Counted from the stretch's first letter, positions 17,190 through 27,293 are shown. The stretch: 64,000 nucleotides of DNA from Gammaproteobacteria bacterium (GCA_030829985.1 JAURNW010000009.1:1-64000); one strand, 5' to 3'. Numbers and translations: made by a program. The notes: a model not told the origin generated them from the sequence alone.

Positions 17190-20100
17190 ATGCCACTCAT
17201 TCACTTTTCATTAAAAAATCCATTACTGGTTAATTTAAGTCTATTTATTGTTCTAATAATGGGTGTGTTTGCCTGGCGGGGATTACCACAGGAAATATTT
17301 CCCGTTGTTGATCTGGATTTGATCAGTATTCAAACAACTTTTGAAGGCGCTTCACCAGCAGAAGTAGAACAACAAATCACTCTACCTATTGAGGAAGAAT
17401 TTGAAGATAGTCAGGATATAGACTACATCTCCTCGACTAGTAAAGAGGGCCTTTCCAGTATCTATATCAAGTTAAAACCAGGTTCAAACGTAGATGATTT
17501 TATTCGTGATACAAGAACCATAATTGATCGAGTTGATGATTTACCCGAAGCAGCTGAGGAACCAGAGTTAAATCGTATTCGCACACGATTCCCGGTTATT
17601 ACTCTCACGCTATACGGCAACCTTTCCAAGGCCAATTTGTACGAATATTCAGAAAAAGCCCGTAGAAAAATGCAACAAATAAATGGTGTGGCAAGTGTTG
17701 GCATGGCTGGGGAACGTGATTGGGAAGTATGGGTAGAGATCAATCCACATGATTTAGCAGCGCTTAATATTCCATTGGAACAAATCAATGCAGCACTCAG
17801 GAATAATCTGATTGATCAACCGGGTGGTTCCATTAAATCAAATGAAGGCGATATTCGTTTGAGAGGGAAGGGCGTTAAACCTGAACCTGAGAATATTGAA
17901 CAGATTGTATTACGTACAAATGCCAATGGTGGAGAATTAAAACTGGGCGATGTTGCAAAGGTTGTTCGTCGGTTTGAGGAAGCAGAGACCTATGCGCGTT
18001 TTGATGGTAAGCCATCAATTAATTTAACGGTAACCAAAACAGCTGAAGCGTCAACTATTAAGGTGTCTGAACAAATCAGGACGCTAGCTGATGAACTTAG
18101 TGAAGAATTACCCGAAAGCATAAATGCTGGGTATCATACTGATTCATCAGTCTATGTTAAAACACGTTTGAATCTGGTTAAGTCGTCCGGGTTGATTGGT
18201 TTGATACTGGTTCTGATTTCACTGTATCTCTTATTAAATTTTCGTATCGCCGCCATTACTGCATTTGGTATCCCGGTATCTTTTCTATTTGCCGTCATTC
18301 TGCTTTATTATTTTAACTACACGATAAATATGGTCTCGCTGTTTGCATTTCTGATTGTGTTAGGAATGATTGTGGATGATGCAATTATTGTGAATGAGAA
18401 TGTATATCGACATATAGAAGCCGGTATGTCACCGGTGGATGCTGCTTCATTAGGTTCGAAAGAGGTGTTTTGGCCGGTCGTAGTTTCAACTCTAACGACT
18501 ATCGCCGCGTTTCTGCCTATGTTCGCGATAGGTGGTATTTTAGGAGAGTTCATAAAAGTAATTCCGGTCGTTGTCTGTTGTGCATTAATAGGATCTCTTA
18601 TTGAAGCTTTTCTGGTTTTACCTTCTCATGCGGCACATATCCTCAGACTCGAAAAAAAGAAACCACGCTTTAACTGGCAATTTATTCTCGATAAATATGG
18701 TCGCTTATTACATTGGTCAGCACTAAATCGTTATTTTATTGCAACACTCAGTGTTAGCGCCCTGGCTATAAGTCTTGTCTATGCGACGACTCGGCTACCG
18801 TTCCAGTTATTCGGTGATGTAGAGATTGGACAGTTTTTTGTCAATATAGAAGCACCCAACACCTATAGTCTTGAAGATACGCTTGACTTAGCTGTCGATC
18901 TGGAAGGCCGATTAAACAAGATAATGACAAAGCATGAAATGCTAACGTTACTAACCAATGTCGGTGTCAGTGTGATCGATCCCAATCGAAGCAAGACGGG
19001 CAGTAATATTCTTCAGTTTGTGGTTGATTTACAAAAACCGGTACCGATTAGTTTCATTGAGAAGTGGGTAACACCCATTGTTAGTCTGGATTTCAATATG
19101 AGTGGTTCACGAAAGCGCAGTGCTGATGACATCATTACTGAGATAAGGGATGATTTATTACAGGTCCCGGGTGTTGACCGACTGAGTATATTGAAACCTA
19201 ACGCTGGTCCGGCGGGTGATGATATCGAGTTAGGTATCGTCAGCTCCGATCTCAATGTATTACAGAAAACTGCAGTTGAGATTAGTGATTATATGAAGCG
19301 AATGCCAGGTGTAAATGATGTTGTGCATGACCAGGAACCAGGCAAACTGGAATATAAATATCAATTGAACGAGCGTGGCAGGCGACTCGGCCTGACTCAG
19401 AATGAATTGGCCAGTGCTGTACGAAGTGGTTATCTTGGGAATGAAGTGGTGAACATTACCTGGAAAGATAAACGCTTACCTGTTCGTGTCATCTATCCGG
19501 AATCAATGCGCGAACAATCAACCAGTTTAAATACGTTGCCCATTATACTGGCATCAGGTCAAACAGTTTATCTCAACGATGTTGCTGATATCAGTATTGG
19601 TCGTGGTCTAAATCAAATTCGCCGCCGTGATGCACAGCGAATGGCAAAGATAACTGCTGATGTTGACGTATCGATCACGACACCGAGTGCGGTAACACAA
19701 CAGATAGAAGAGACTTTTGGAGGCGCATTACAGAAGCGTCCTTACTCATTACTGTATCTGGGTGAAAAGAAAAAAGCAGAAGACTCATTTAAAGGCATGA
19801 ATCAAGCATTGATTATTGCACTCGCTGTTATCTTCTTTATGTTGACGGCATTATTCAAATCATTAATCGACCCATTAGTAGTCATGTTTGCTATACCTTT
19901 TGGGTTTATTGGGGTTGTCATAGGGCATGCTGTGTTTGGTTACAATATTCAGTTTCTCTCTGCGGTCGGGATGTTGGCATTATCTGGAATCATTGTTAAC
20001 GATTCGCTTATCATGGTTGATTTTATTAAACGATTAAGAGCTGAGGGGAATGACAGAATTACGGCTGTTGTTGAAGCGGGTAAGGTGCGTGCCCGGCCGA

Positions 20101-20330
20101 TTATATTAACGACGATAACTACGTTTTTAGGTGTGTCACCGTTAATTTTCTTTGCAACGGGTCAGACTGCATTCCTCTCTCCTATGGCAGTAAGCCTGGG
20201 TTTTGGTTTGGTTTTCGCAACGGTTTTAATTTTATTAACCTTGCCCTGTTTTTATCTTATTGCTGATGATATACGTGCACGAATCTTCAACGGTAAGGAT
20301 AAAAGTCAAGAAGGTGAAATTTTGACATGA
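17190..20330 (+). CDS. RND family efflux transporter permease (AcrB/HAE1 type)
   Basis: A proton-driven inner-membrane pump of 1046 residues. It has the standard two-fold layout: helix 1 (about residues 12-30), a large periplasmic loop, a helix bundle around 335-545, a second periplasmic loop and a terminal bundle (about 865-1030). The conserved acidic pair of helix 4 is in LGMIVDDAIIVNENVYRHIE. IPVSFLFA and the FLPMFAIGGILGEF motif also match the family. It follows its adaptor and overlaps the next gene by 4 bases. Without a TolC-type gene it probably uses a channel encoded elsewhere. Confidence 0.94.
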   Translation: MPLIHFSLKNPLLVNLSLFIVLIMGVFAWRGLPQEIFPVVDLDLISIQTTFEGASPAEVEQQITLPIEEEFEDSQDIDYISSTSKEGLSSIYIKLKPGSNVDDFIRDTRTIIDRVDDLPEAAEEPELNRIRTRFPVITLTLYGNLSKANLYEYSEKARRKMQQINGVASVGMAGERDWEVWVEINPHDLAALNIPLEQINAALRNNLIDQPGGSIKSNEGDIRLRGKGVKPEPENIEQIVLRTNANGGELKLGDVAKVVRRFEEAETYARFDGKPSINLTVTKTAEASTIKVSEQIRTLADELSEELPESINAGYHTDSSVYVKTRLNLVKSSGLIGLILVLISLYLLLNFRIAAITAFGIPVSFLFAVILLYYFNYTINMVSLFAFLIVLGMIVDDAIIVNENVYRHIEAGMSPVDAASLGSKEVFWPVVVSTLTTIAAFLPMFAIGGILGEFIKVIPVVVCCALIGSLIEAFLVLPSHAAHILRLEKKKPRFNWQFILDKYGRLLHWSALNRYFIATLSVSALAISLVYATTRLPFQLFGDVEIGQFFVNIEAPNTYSLEDTLDLAVDLEGRLNKIMTKHEMLTLLTNVGVSVIDPNRSKTGSNILQFVVDLQKPVPISFIEKWVTPIVSLDFNMSGSRKRSADDIITEIRDDLLQVPGVDRLSILKPNAGPAGDDIELGIVSSDLNVLQKTAVEISDYMKRMPGVNDVVHDQEPGKLEYKYQLNERGRRLGLTQNELASAVRSGYLGNEVVNITWKDKRLPVRVIYPESMREQSTSLNTLPIILASGQTVYLNDVADISIGRGLNQIRRRDAQRMAKITADVDVSITTPSAVTQQIEETFGGALQKRPYSLLYLGEKKKAEDSFKGMNQALIIALAVIFFMLTALFKSLIDPLVVMFAIPFGFIGVVIGHAVFGYNIQFLSAVGMLALSGIIVNDSLIMVDFIKRLRAEGNDRITAVVEAGKVRARPIILTTITTFLGVSPLIFFATGQTAFLSPMAVSLGFGLVFATVLILLTLPCFYLIADDIRARIFNGKDKSQEGEILT

Positions 20331-21148
20331 AACATATATTGGTCACAGGCTGTTCCTCTGGCATTGGTCGTTGTATTGCAGAAGGTTTAAAACAACGAGG
20401 CTACAATGTATTTGTTACCGCAAGGAAATCGTCTGATATTAAATCATTAAATCAGGCTGGATTTGATGCAATCATTCTCGATTTGAATGATTCCAATTCT
20501 ATTCAGATTGCTGTTAATTATGTATTAACTAAAACAGACGGGCAGTTGTATGGTTTGATCAATAATGCGGCCTATGGTGTAACAGGAGCCGTTGAAGATT
20601 TACCTGCCAAGGCATTACGGGATCAATTTCAAACGAACGTGTTTGGGACGCAGGAATTAACCAATTTGATTATTCCCGTCATGCGGAAAAAAAATCAAGG
20701 CAGGATAATTCAAATCAGTTCTGTACTTGGTTTTGTAACCATGCGGTTTCGAGGCGCTTATTGTGCATCCAAATATGCATTGGAATCGTTAAGTGATGCG
20801 ATGCGTTATGAGTTAAGCAATAGCGGTATTAAAGTTTCTTTAATAGAGCCTGGACCTATCCTGAGCAATTTTAGAAATAATGCGCTCAAGAACTTTCAAG
20901 AAATCATTAATAGAGATGAAAGCCATTTTGCAAATGACTATGCCAAAATTGAAAATGAATTGAATGGAGATAGTTATACTGTCCCATTTTCGCTCGGGCC
21001 TGAAGCAGTACTGAAAAAGGTAATTCATGCATTGGAAAGTAATAAACCCAGAGCGCGTTACTATGTGACATTCCCAACCTATCTATTTGCTTTCCTTAAA
21101 CGACTTCTCCCGGGAGTCCTGCTAGATAAGATTCTTGTTAGGGTTTAG
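20327..21148 (+). CDS. Short-chain dehydrogenase/reductase
   Basis: A classical SDR of 273 residues, an NAD(P)-dependent oxidoreductase. The nucleotide-binding GCSSGIGRCIAEGL (GxxxGxG), the NNAAYG motif, the catalytic Ser in IIQISSVLG and the YCASK catalytic pair are all present. The basic residues after the second strand (TARKSSD) suggest NADP. The ATG overlaps the pump gene stop (ATGA), so it belongs to the efflux operon. The substrate is unknown. A decayed copy of this gene's two ends lies at 22194-22290, beyond the next gene. Confidence 0.9.
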   Translation: MKHILVTGCSSGIGRCIAEGLKQRGYNVFVTARKSSDIKSLNQAGFDAIILDLNDSNSIQIAVNYVLTKTDGQLYGLINNAAYGVTGAVEDLPAKALRDQFQTNVFGTQELTNLIIPVMRKKNQGRIIQISSVLGFVTMRFRGAYCASKYALESLSDAMRYELSNSGIKVSLIEPGPILSNFRNNALKNFQEIINRDESHFANDYAKIENELNGDSYTVPFSLGPEAVLKKVIHALESNKPRARYYVTFPTYLFAFLKRLLPGVLLDKILVRV

Positions 21149-21336
21149 GCTATCACTATGTTTAATTAATTTATCCTCTATATAGGAATGTGAAAAATTA
21201 ATATTCTATTTATGCATTGCTGTTGGGAAAGACATAGGCCGCTCTTTCTTACCAGTGGAATTTTAAAACGCTCGACGATTTTGCAGGCAAGTATAACGCC
21301 GGGTATAGATAAAAATATAAGAGGAGTTTAACTCTG

Positions 21337-22122
21337 ATGAGTCAAGTGGACGAGCTTCCCAATAAAAACTTGCGCGATGTCATCAACAATTTGACACTCG
21401 ATATAAAATATCGCTATATGCCATTTCGGGCTTATTATCGTTACCGCGCCTATAAATATATGGCCTATAAGAACATCGAGATGGGTTTATTAAAATATCT
21501 ATGTTCACCAGAGAGGGCCAGTGTCGATATTGGCGCTAATCTGGGTATGTTTACCTATTATCTGGCCCGTTATTCACCAACAGTTTTTGCGTTTGAGCCT
21601 AATCCATATCCTTACCGTATTCTTAAAAGTGTGATAGACAGGAATGTTAAACTGGAACACGCTGCTATGACTGACGTCAGCGGCGACGTTGATTTGATTG
21701 TTTGGCGTAGCTCCAAGGGTTGGACGTCAAATGGAGCGGCAATTGAATGTAATTTAGATGTAGTGGTGGACCATACTGTTGTCAAAGTGCCTGGGTATCG
21801 TCTTGATGATTTGGATTTAGGTGAAATTGGGTTTATTAAAATAGACACCGAGGGTCACGAACTGGCAGTGCTGAATGGATCGCTTAAGTCGATTGAATTA
21901 TATCGACCTAACTTGTTTGTAGAAGTTGAATACTTTCGCACTCAGGAAAAAGAATCAGAGGTATTCACGCTTCTTAAGGATCTAAACTACGATGGATTTT
22001 TTCTGGTAAACGGCGTACTTACGAATATCTCAAAGTTCTCTGCTGATGAATTTCAGAACAGGGAAGCTTGTGAAAATGAAAATCGTCGTTACATCAAGGA
22101 TTTTATTTTTTTACCCAGATAG
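21337..22122 (+). CDS. FkbM family methyltransferase
   Basis: A SAM-dependent methyltransferase of 261 residues. The SAM-binding motif is SVDIGANLGMFTYYLARY with the acidic FAFEPNPYPYRIL on the next strand. The late FIKIDTEGHELAVLNG motif is the FkbM signature. Members usually O-methylate sugars or small molecules; the substrate here cannot be told. The ATG at 21337 follows GAGGAG. It lies between an intact SDR gene and a ghost of the same SDR, which suggests rearrangement here, and 260 bases from a second FkbM-like gene on the opposite strand. Confidence 0.85.
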   Translation: MSQVDELPNKNLRDVINNLTLDIKYRYMPFRAYYRYRAYKYMAYKNIEMGLLKYLCSPERASVDIGANLGMFTYYLARYSPTVFAFEPNPYPYRILKSVIDRNVKLEHAAMTDVSGDVDLIVWRSSKGWTSNGAAIECNLDVVVDHTVVKVPGYRLDDLDLGEIGFIKIDTEGHELAVLNGSLKSIELYRPNLFVEVEYFRTQEKESEVFTLLKDLNYDGFFLVNGVLTNISKFSADEFQNREACENENRRYIKDFIFLPR

Positions 22123-22193
22123 CGCAAAAAATTAGTAAAGCAATATTGAATTTTTGTAAGAAAGAATATAAGTGCGCAAGGCGATGTTGTGAT

Positions 22194-22290
22194 ATGAAAT
22201 GTGTTCTTGTCAATAGATGTTCTTCAGGTATTGATTGTATTCTCCAGTTCAGCTCTGATTTTTTTAGATAAGATCCTCGTTAGAGTTTAG
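22194..22290 (+). pseudogene. Remnant of a short-chain dehydrogenase gene
   Basis: The start reads MKCVLVNRCSSGIDCI, matching the first 16 residues of the SDR at 20327 (MKHILVTGCSSGIGRCI) in the same order. The end, 22264-22290, encodes LDKILVRV followed by TAG, identical to the last eight residues and stop of that SDR. The central 240 or so codons are missing and the two parts are out of frame. Differences in the 3' part are all at third codon positions, so the source copy diverged under selection before it decayed. No function is expected. Confidence 0.75.
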
Positions 22291-22383
22291 AGGGTCATTA
22301 ATCCCGATATTTATCTCAAAAAGAATGCTAGTTAGAGTAAGCTAGTTTGTTGGATAGATTAACTAGATATTAACATCATAAGC

Positions 22384-23145
22384 TTAAGCATCAGGAACAT
22401 AAATATAATTATACTTGACCTTACTGTGCAGCTTATATCCAATACTTTGCATATATTCTGTGTAAGAATTGTTATGAAAAAGGTTTTCCATTACGATTAC
22501 TTTTGTCTTATAGCGCTCCGGAGAAAATCCTTTCATAACTTCTATTTCATACCCTTCGACGTCGATTACAAGTAAATCAATTTTTGATATACCCTCACAG
22601 TGGTTCTCTATAATTTGATCCAGTCGGCGAACTCGTACTTTAATCTTTGATTGATTAAAATATGCCAATGCTCCCCTTTTATATTCCGCGTATTCAGGCT
22701 TAATGCTTAAAGATGAATAGGAGTGTGCTGATAGTTGGTGTTCGGAGTAATCTGCTCCTGCCTCTACAACTACGAAATCATAATTATCAGCTTCAAAATC
22801 GGCAGCAGCGTATTGATAAACTTCATTATTGCAAGCCCGATGAAGAGCAACGAAATGAGGATTTGGTTCAATTCCAATACATCGCCAACCACAGTCACGG
22901 AAGTGTTTGCTCATGCTGAGTAATTCGGGAGTTGCACAACCTACTTCAACCATGCGCCCTTGGTATGAAAAGTCAGGAAAAAAGTTTTTGCGGATGTACC
23001 GATCGGTGAAAAATTCTGCATAAAATCGATGTTTATTATTCAGTTTGCCGATTATACAGTTACGGTATTTTATATAAGATAGATATAATGAGGCGGCGCC
23101 ACGACGAATAATGAAGGCAATTTTCTTTATACTTATAACGGCCAT
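22384..23145 (-). CDS. FkbM-like methyltransferase
   Basis: A protein of 253 residues with a weaker but recognisable FkbM fold: MVEVGCATPELLSMSKHF at the SAM site, IGIEPNPHFVALHRAC on the next strand, and IDLLVIDVEGYEIEVMKGF as the FkbM C-terminal motif. The N-terminus is basic and partly hydrophobic. It is not a close copy of the gene at 21337 and faces the opposite way. Substrate unknown. The 287-base gap upstream (23146-23432) contains no gene I can support. Confidence 0.75.
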   Translation of the reverse strand: MAVISIKKIAFIIRRGAASLYLSYIKYRNCIIGKLNNKHRFYAEFFTDRYIRKNFFPDFSYQGRMVEVGCATPELLSMSKHFRDCGWRCIGIEPNPHFVALHRACNNEVYQYAAADFEADNYDFVVVEAGADYSEHQLSAHSYSSLSIKPEYAEYKRGALAYFNQSKIKVRVRRLDQIIENHCEGISKIDLLVIDVEGYEIEVMKGFSPERYKTKVIVMENLFHNNSYTEYMQSIGYKLHSKVKYNYIYVPDA

Positions 23146-23432
23146 AATTTATAGATAAGATTTAACAATTTTCAGGGACTCCATCTGTCGGGCAATATTG
23201 ATATCTATATTAATGTTGTTAGAAGTCAGGGTGATTTCATGATCGGTTTACCCCGTTTTTTTACACAAGCTAACGATATTCTAAATACATCATACAAGGG
23301 TCTGTTTAGTCTCCACCTCGCGTTCGCCGATATGTTTTGTATCAACTCAATAATCTTTAGCGCTTAATCAATCTTACCTTGCCCAAACAGCAGGTTTTTT
23401 AAATGATGCGTTGGTACTTGTTCAGTTAACGT

Positions 23433-24485
23433 CTAAACAGGCATAGCCAGTAATTCGTCAAGATGATTGTCTACCTGACCAATATAATTTGCGTCCGTAC
23501 CAAAAAGGCCAAGATGACCATGAATGCTCTTTATTATCCTGAATTCACTGTCGGGCACCAGTTTTTGTTCTGCTTCGCAATCTTTTGGTGGGAAAAACAT
23601 GTCTTCATCAATCGGCATGACAAACATTTTAGCCTTGATTTTTCCCAGTGCGGCTTCCAGATCGCCACCGGTATGTCGGCTGACATCGCCGCGCTGCCAT
23701 TTCCAGGCCATGCTTAAGAGATCGTTCGGGTCCATAGCGCCAAAATAACCAAACATGAATGTCGTCAGGAAGTCTTGAACAGATGAAAAGCCCAGATCTT
23801 TCCAACATTCCTGCTTGTAAAACTCTGTACTCCAACCCATTGTTGCCCAGATTTCAGCATGGCGTCGTAAACCTTGATGAACCTCAAAATTTGAGGAATA
23901 CCAGCCGTCCTTCCATGCTGGATCAGAAGTTATGGCATCAATCAGTGTCTTGGTAAATAAAAAATCGTGTTCTGTATTTTTGGCAGTGCCGGCGATGGGT
24001 GCAGCGCGTTTGACCATGTCTGGAAATCGAACCGCCCATTCATAGGTCTGTTGCGCACCCATAGAACCGCCGACTACCAATGCGAGTTCTTTAATGCCAA
24101 ATTTCTTATTAATGAATTTTTGTTGTGCGCGCACATCATCACCAATTCTTACATGCGGAAAATTAGTGCGACCATTAGGAAAAGGCGTGTTATGTGGTGA
24201 ACTGGACAATCCATTTCCAATTTGATTGATAGTGATAATGAAATATTTTTCCGGGTTCAGCGCATGTTCTGTTCCTACGTAAACCTGCTCCATTATTTTG
24301 CTGGTACCTGAATACCATGTTGGAACAACAATAGCGTTGTCTTTGGCTTTATTCAGTTTGCCAAATGTCGAGTAAGCTAATTGACATCCACGGATCGTGC
24401 CGCCTTCTTCTAGTTGGAAATCACCTATATCATGAAGTTCATAAGGGCCATGATTCTCTTGTGAATAATAGCTATTTTCGTTCAT
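23433..24485 (-). CDS. MetX-like alpha/beta hydrolase (homoserine O-acyltransferase family)
   Basis: An alpha/beta-hydrolase-fold protein of 350 residues related to homoserine O-acetyltransferases. The nucleophile elbow is VVGGSMGAQQ, the acidic residue lies in MPIDEDMFFPP and the histidine in SIHGHLGLFG. Conserved blocks such as AYSTFGKLN, NQIGNGLSSSPHN and a FPHVRIGDDVRAQ segment fit the family. The segment after the elbow differs from true MetX, so it may act on another substrate; members with this pattern are often annotated only as homoserine acetyltransferase family. It stands alone, with gaps on both sides. Confidence 0.78.
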   Translation of the reverse strand: MNENSYYSQENHGPYELHDIGDFQLEEGGTIRGCQLAYSTFGKLNKAKDNAIVVPTWYSGTSKIMEQVYVGTEHALNPEKYFIITINQIGNGLSSSPHNTPFPNGRTNFPHVRIGDDVRAQQKFINKKFGIKELALVVGGSMGAQQTYEWAVRFPDMVKRAAPIAGTAKNTEHDFLFTKTLIDAITSDPAWKDGWYSSNFEVHQGLRRHAEIWATMGWSTEFYKQECWKDLGFSSVQDFLTTFMFGYFGAMDPNDLLSMAWKWQRGDVSRHTGGDLEAALGKIKAKMFVMPIDEDMFFPPKDCEAEQKLVPDSEFRIIKSIHGHLGLFGTDANYIGQVDNHLDELLAMPV

Positions 24486-24670
24486 TGACTTCCCCTGTTA
24501 GTTATTATTTATGCTCTAATTATGACGATAGATTAAAGTGTGAAACTGCAATCACTTTTTTCGAAGAATATCAGATTGCCAATAAAGTGGGTAGGTGTCT
24601 CAAGATATAGAATTGGTCTTGTGGTGAAAAGTAATAGTAATATTTTAAATATTAAACCTTGATATCAGCG

Positions 24671-24964
24671 TCAGGGTAATTTGATAACTGGCTTTTCTTT
24701 ATTCTTTTTATAAAGGGTAACTATATTTCCTATACCTTGTACAAGTTCAGCATGCGTGTCTTCACATATTTTATTTATTCCCGCATCACGTTCTTCACGT
24801 TCACCGAGTCGGCATTTTACCTTGATTAATTCATGCCGTTCCAATGCTTCATCTATTTCTTTAATAAGCCCTTTTGTTATGCCATGTTGACCAGCCCAGA
24901 CGACCGGTTTTAGATGGTGAGCGGCCTGGCGCAGGAATTTCTTTTGTGCATTATTAATTTTCAT
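24671..24964 (-). CDS. yhbY: Ribosome assembly RNA-binding protein YhbY
   Basis: A CRM-domain protein of 97 residues. YhbY binds pre-50S particles. The fold is recognisable by KKFLRQAAHHLKPVVWAGQHGITKGLIKEIDEAL, the GxxG-type loop, and the ELIKVKCRLGE segment followed by GNIVTLYKKN. In E. coli it lies between greA and rlmE; in this chromosome those two genes are neighbours at 62.7-63.9 kb without it, and it stands here behind the deacylase gene instead, 90 bases downstream. Confidence 0.92.
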   Translation of the reverse strand: MKINNAQKKFLRQAAHHLKPVVWAGQHGITKGLIKEIDEALERHELIKVKCRLGEREERDAGINKICEDTHAELVQGIGNIVTLYKKNKEKPVIKLP

Positions 24965-25053
24965 ATTGTTTGTAAATATACTCCGGTTTCAATTCAAATT
25001 ATTTCGAATAACATCATGTAATCAATGTGCCTGAATAAGTATTTAAGCTAACA

Positions 25054-26337
25054 TTAATGAATCTCTTCTTCGTCGCCTGTCTGTATATCATATTCATTGT
25101 CAGGCTCATCTGATTCATCATCATCACTATCTATCATAGATGATGTATCGGACGATACGCCAATATGAAATGCCGCGTAACCAGGCAGCATAAACTGATT
25201 TAATGCCATGCCAAGCACACGACCTTTTACTGGAGATACTATTTTTAGTTGTTCAGTTGTTAGCGGGTTGATGATATAGCCGAGTAATTGATTGGTTTTT
25301 ACATTGGCACCAATTGCTACTTTCGACATGAGTATGCCACCACTATTCACTCTTACCCAACGCGAACCATAATAGATGGGTTGTGGTTCAAACCAGAGAT
25401 GCAGCTTCTTTAATATACCGAGATTACCAATCAGCGTATCAATTGTTTCTATACCAGACTCAACATATTCTTCCTGTAGTGAACCAGGTTGACCAAGTTC
25501 AAATGCAACGGTCGGAATTCCTGCTTGCGTTGCCGCCGCTCTTAAACTTTTACCATGCCCTGATTTGTGTAAGACCGCTGTTGAACCAAAGTGTGTGACA
25601 AACTCCTGGACCATTGGATTATTCATGTCCGCTCGTAATTGTGGCAAATTATTACGTTTAAATGATCCTGTATGAAAATCGACTACGTAATTACAATGTT
25701 TTATTATTTGTGTAAAAAATCGATATGCAATTCGTGATGCAGCACTTCCTCTCGGGTTTCCAGGAAAGTACCGGTTGAGATCACGCCTATCAGGTAGATA
25801 GCGTGAATTACCAGTGAATCCAAATATATTCACAATAGGGACACCGATAACTGTGCCATTAATTTCTGCGGGATCCAGATTGCGAATTACACGTCTGACA
25901 ATCTCAATACCATTTAATTCATCACCATGAATTGCAGCAACTAAACAAAGCACTGGTCCAGGCTTGCTTCCTCTCACGACTATGACGGGAGGTTTGACTG
26001 TTTTTCCGGAAAATGATTGTCCAGCAGACCAGCTGAGTTCTCTCAATTCTCCAGGTTGAACTACTTCTTTTAAAATAGTTAAAGGCGATTGCTCTGTTTG
26101 TTTGAGCTTGATCTCGGCCGATTCATTTTCTTTGATTAAATCTTCGATTGTCTCCGGCTCTTCGGGATATTCTGAAATATTTTGTTCAATTGTGATATTT
26201 AGATCGACAGGTATTTCTGGCGTTATAATCTCGATTTCGTTTGAGCCAGTTTCCTCAGCAGATAAATTGTTTGGAGAAACCAGAGGGCTTGTTATTAATA
26301 AAAACAATAAAATCTCTTTATAGATCTTTAAGTTCAT
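25054..26337 (-). CDS. Succinylglutamate desuccinylase/aspartoacylase family protein
   Basis: A zinc-carboxypeptidase-fold protein of about 427 residues. From the ATG used here (26337) it has a signal-like N-terminus (MNLKIYKEILLFLLITSPLV); an in-frame TTG at 26355 would add six residues. An acidic Glu/Ile-rich spacer (about 30-90) follows. The catalytic part carries the metal motif AAIHGDELNGIEIVR, RRDLNRYFPG, NYVVDFHTGS and a late FELGQPG. The C-terminus ends in a strongly acidic tail (DSDDDESDEPDNEYD). It probably removes an acyl or amino-acyl group in the periplasm. It sits 20 bases behind the ATP-grasp gene as last member of a four-gene cassette. Confidence 0.83.
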   Translation of the reverse strand: MNLKIYKEILLFLLITSPLVSPNNLSAEETGSNEIEIITPEIPVDLNITIEQNISEYPEEPETIEDLIKENESAEIKLKQTEQSPLTILKEVVQPGELRELSWSAGQSFSGKTVKPPVIVVRGSKPGPVLCLVAAIHGDELNGIEIVRRVIRNLDPAEINGTVIGVPIVNIFGFTGNSRYLPDRRDLNRYFPGNPRGSAASRIAYRFFTQIIKHCNYVVDFHTGSFKRNNLPQLRADMNNPMVQEFVTHFGSTAVLHKSGHGKSLRAAATQAGIPTVAFELGQPGSLQEEYVESGIETIDTLIGNLGILKKLHLWFEPQPIYYGSRWVRVNSGGILMSKVAIGANVKTNQLLGYIINPLTTEQLKIVSPVKGRVLGMALNQFMLPGYAAFHIGVSSDTSSMIDSDDDESDEPDNEYDIQTGDEEEIH

Positions 26338-26357
26338 AATTTTATTAATATTCAATT

Positions 26358-27293
26358 TTATAAAATAGTTTGAATTATCGATATTCGATCTTCTATTTTT
26401 TCAGGAAGCGTTTTTATTTTATCAATGGCATCAAGGCGATGTTTTAAGCCTTGTCCATTTGCTATTTGTATCGCGAGTCCTGGCCTTGCATTAAGTTCAA
26501 GTATAAGTGGGCCCAATTCTGCATCGAGGACAATATCTACTCCAAGGTAACCTAATGGAGCAAGCTGATAACAACTTGCGGATAAGAATAATAGTTGCTG
26601 CCAGTCAGGGATGTGTACATCAGATAGCGCAGAACCAAAATCAGGATGTTCATATACACGGCGGTCATTACAAACAGCGAGTGTGGTAGTACCCGTCATT
26701 AAATTAATGCCAACACCTACAGCGCCTTGATGCAGGTTTGCTTTACCATCTGATTGTTGTGTTGGCAGACGTAACATAGCCATCGCAGGAATGCCTTTGT
26801 AGATCAACATACGTATATCGGGCACACCTTGATAACTGATTGAATTAAATATTGGATCGAATTTGACTCGGTATTCAATGATTGCTTGATCGACTTGACC
26901 ACCAAGGCTATAGACACCGCCCAGTATATTCTCTATATGATATCTAATCGCTTCCGAATTAATTGCAGTATTGTTTGGTTTAATAAACAAATCCCCACGA
27001 CGATTATCAATAACCAGTATGCCTTTACCACCACTACCATGAGCAGGTTTAACCACAAAATCTTTTTTATCATGAATTATTTGATTGAACGAATTTATTT
27101 CGTGGACTGTAGTAATTAAGCCGTATAATTTGGGAACAGCAATATTAGCTTCTTCAGCCAGTTGTTTTGTATAGACTTTATCATCGACAAACTTATAAAG
27201 TTTCCGAGGGTTATGCGGCATAACATAACTACGATTACGGGCATTGATGCCCACAACACCTGCTTCACGAAGTTTTTGTATTCGTTTTAGCAT
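26358..27293 (-). CDS. Alpha-L-glutamate ligase-like ATP-grasp protein
   Basis: A cytosolic ATP-grasp enzyme of 311 residues related to RimK. ATP-binding blocks are visible as FVVKPAHGSGGKGILVI (about residues 80-96), and the metal-binding end as YLGVDIVLDAELGPLILELNARPGL. Such ligases join an amino acid, typically glutamate, to a carboxyl group on a peptide or small molecule; the real substrate is unknown. Its first codons overlap the end of the 7TM gene by 29 bases, showing tight coupling. The set retropepsin, 7TM transglutaminase, ATP-grasp, deacylase recurs in gammaproteobacteria (established family knowledge). Confidence 0.85.
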   Translation of the reverse strand: MLKRIQKLREAGVVGINARNRSYVMPHNPRKLYKFVDDKVYTKQLAEEANIAVPKLYGLITTVHEINSFNQIIHDKKDFVVKPAHGSGGKGILVIDNRRGDLFIKPNNTAINSEAIRYHIENILGGVYSLGGQVDQAIIEYRVKFDPIFNSISYQGVPDIRMLIYKGIPAMAMLRLPTQQSDGKANLHQGAVGVGINLMTGTTTLAVCNDRRVYEHPDFGSALSDVHIPDWQQLLFLSASCYQLAPLGYLGVDIVLDAELGPLILELNARPGLAIQIANGQGLKHRLDAIDKIKTLPEKIEDRISIIQTIL

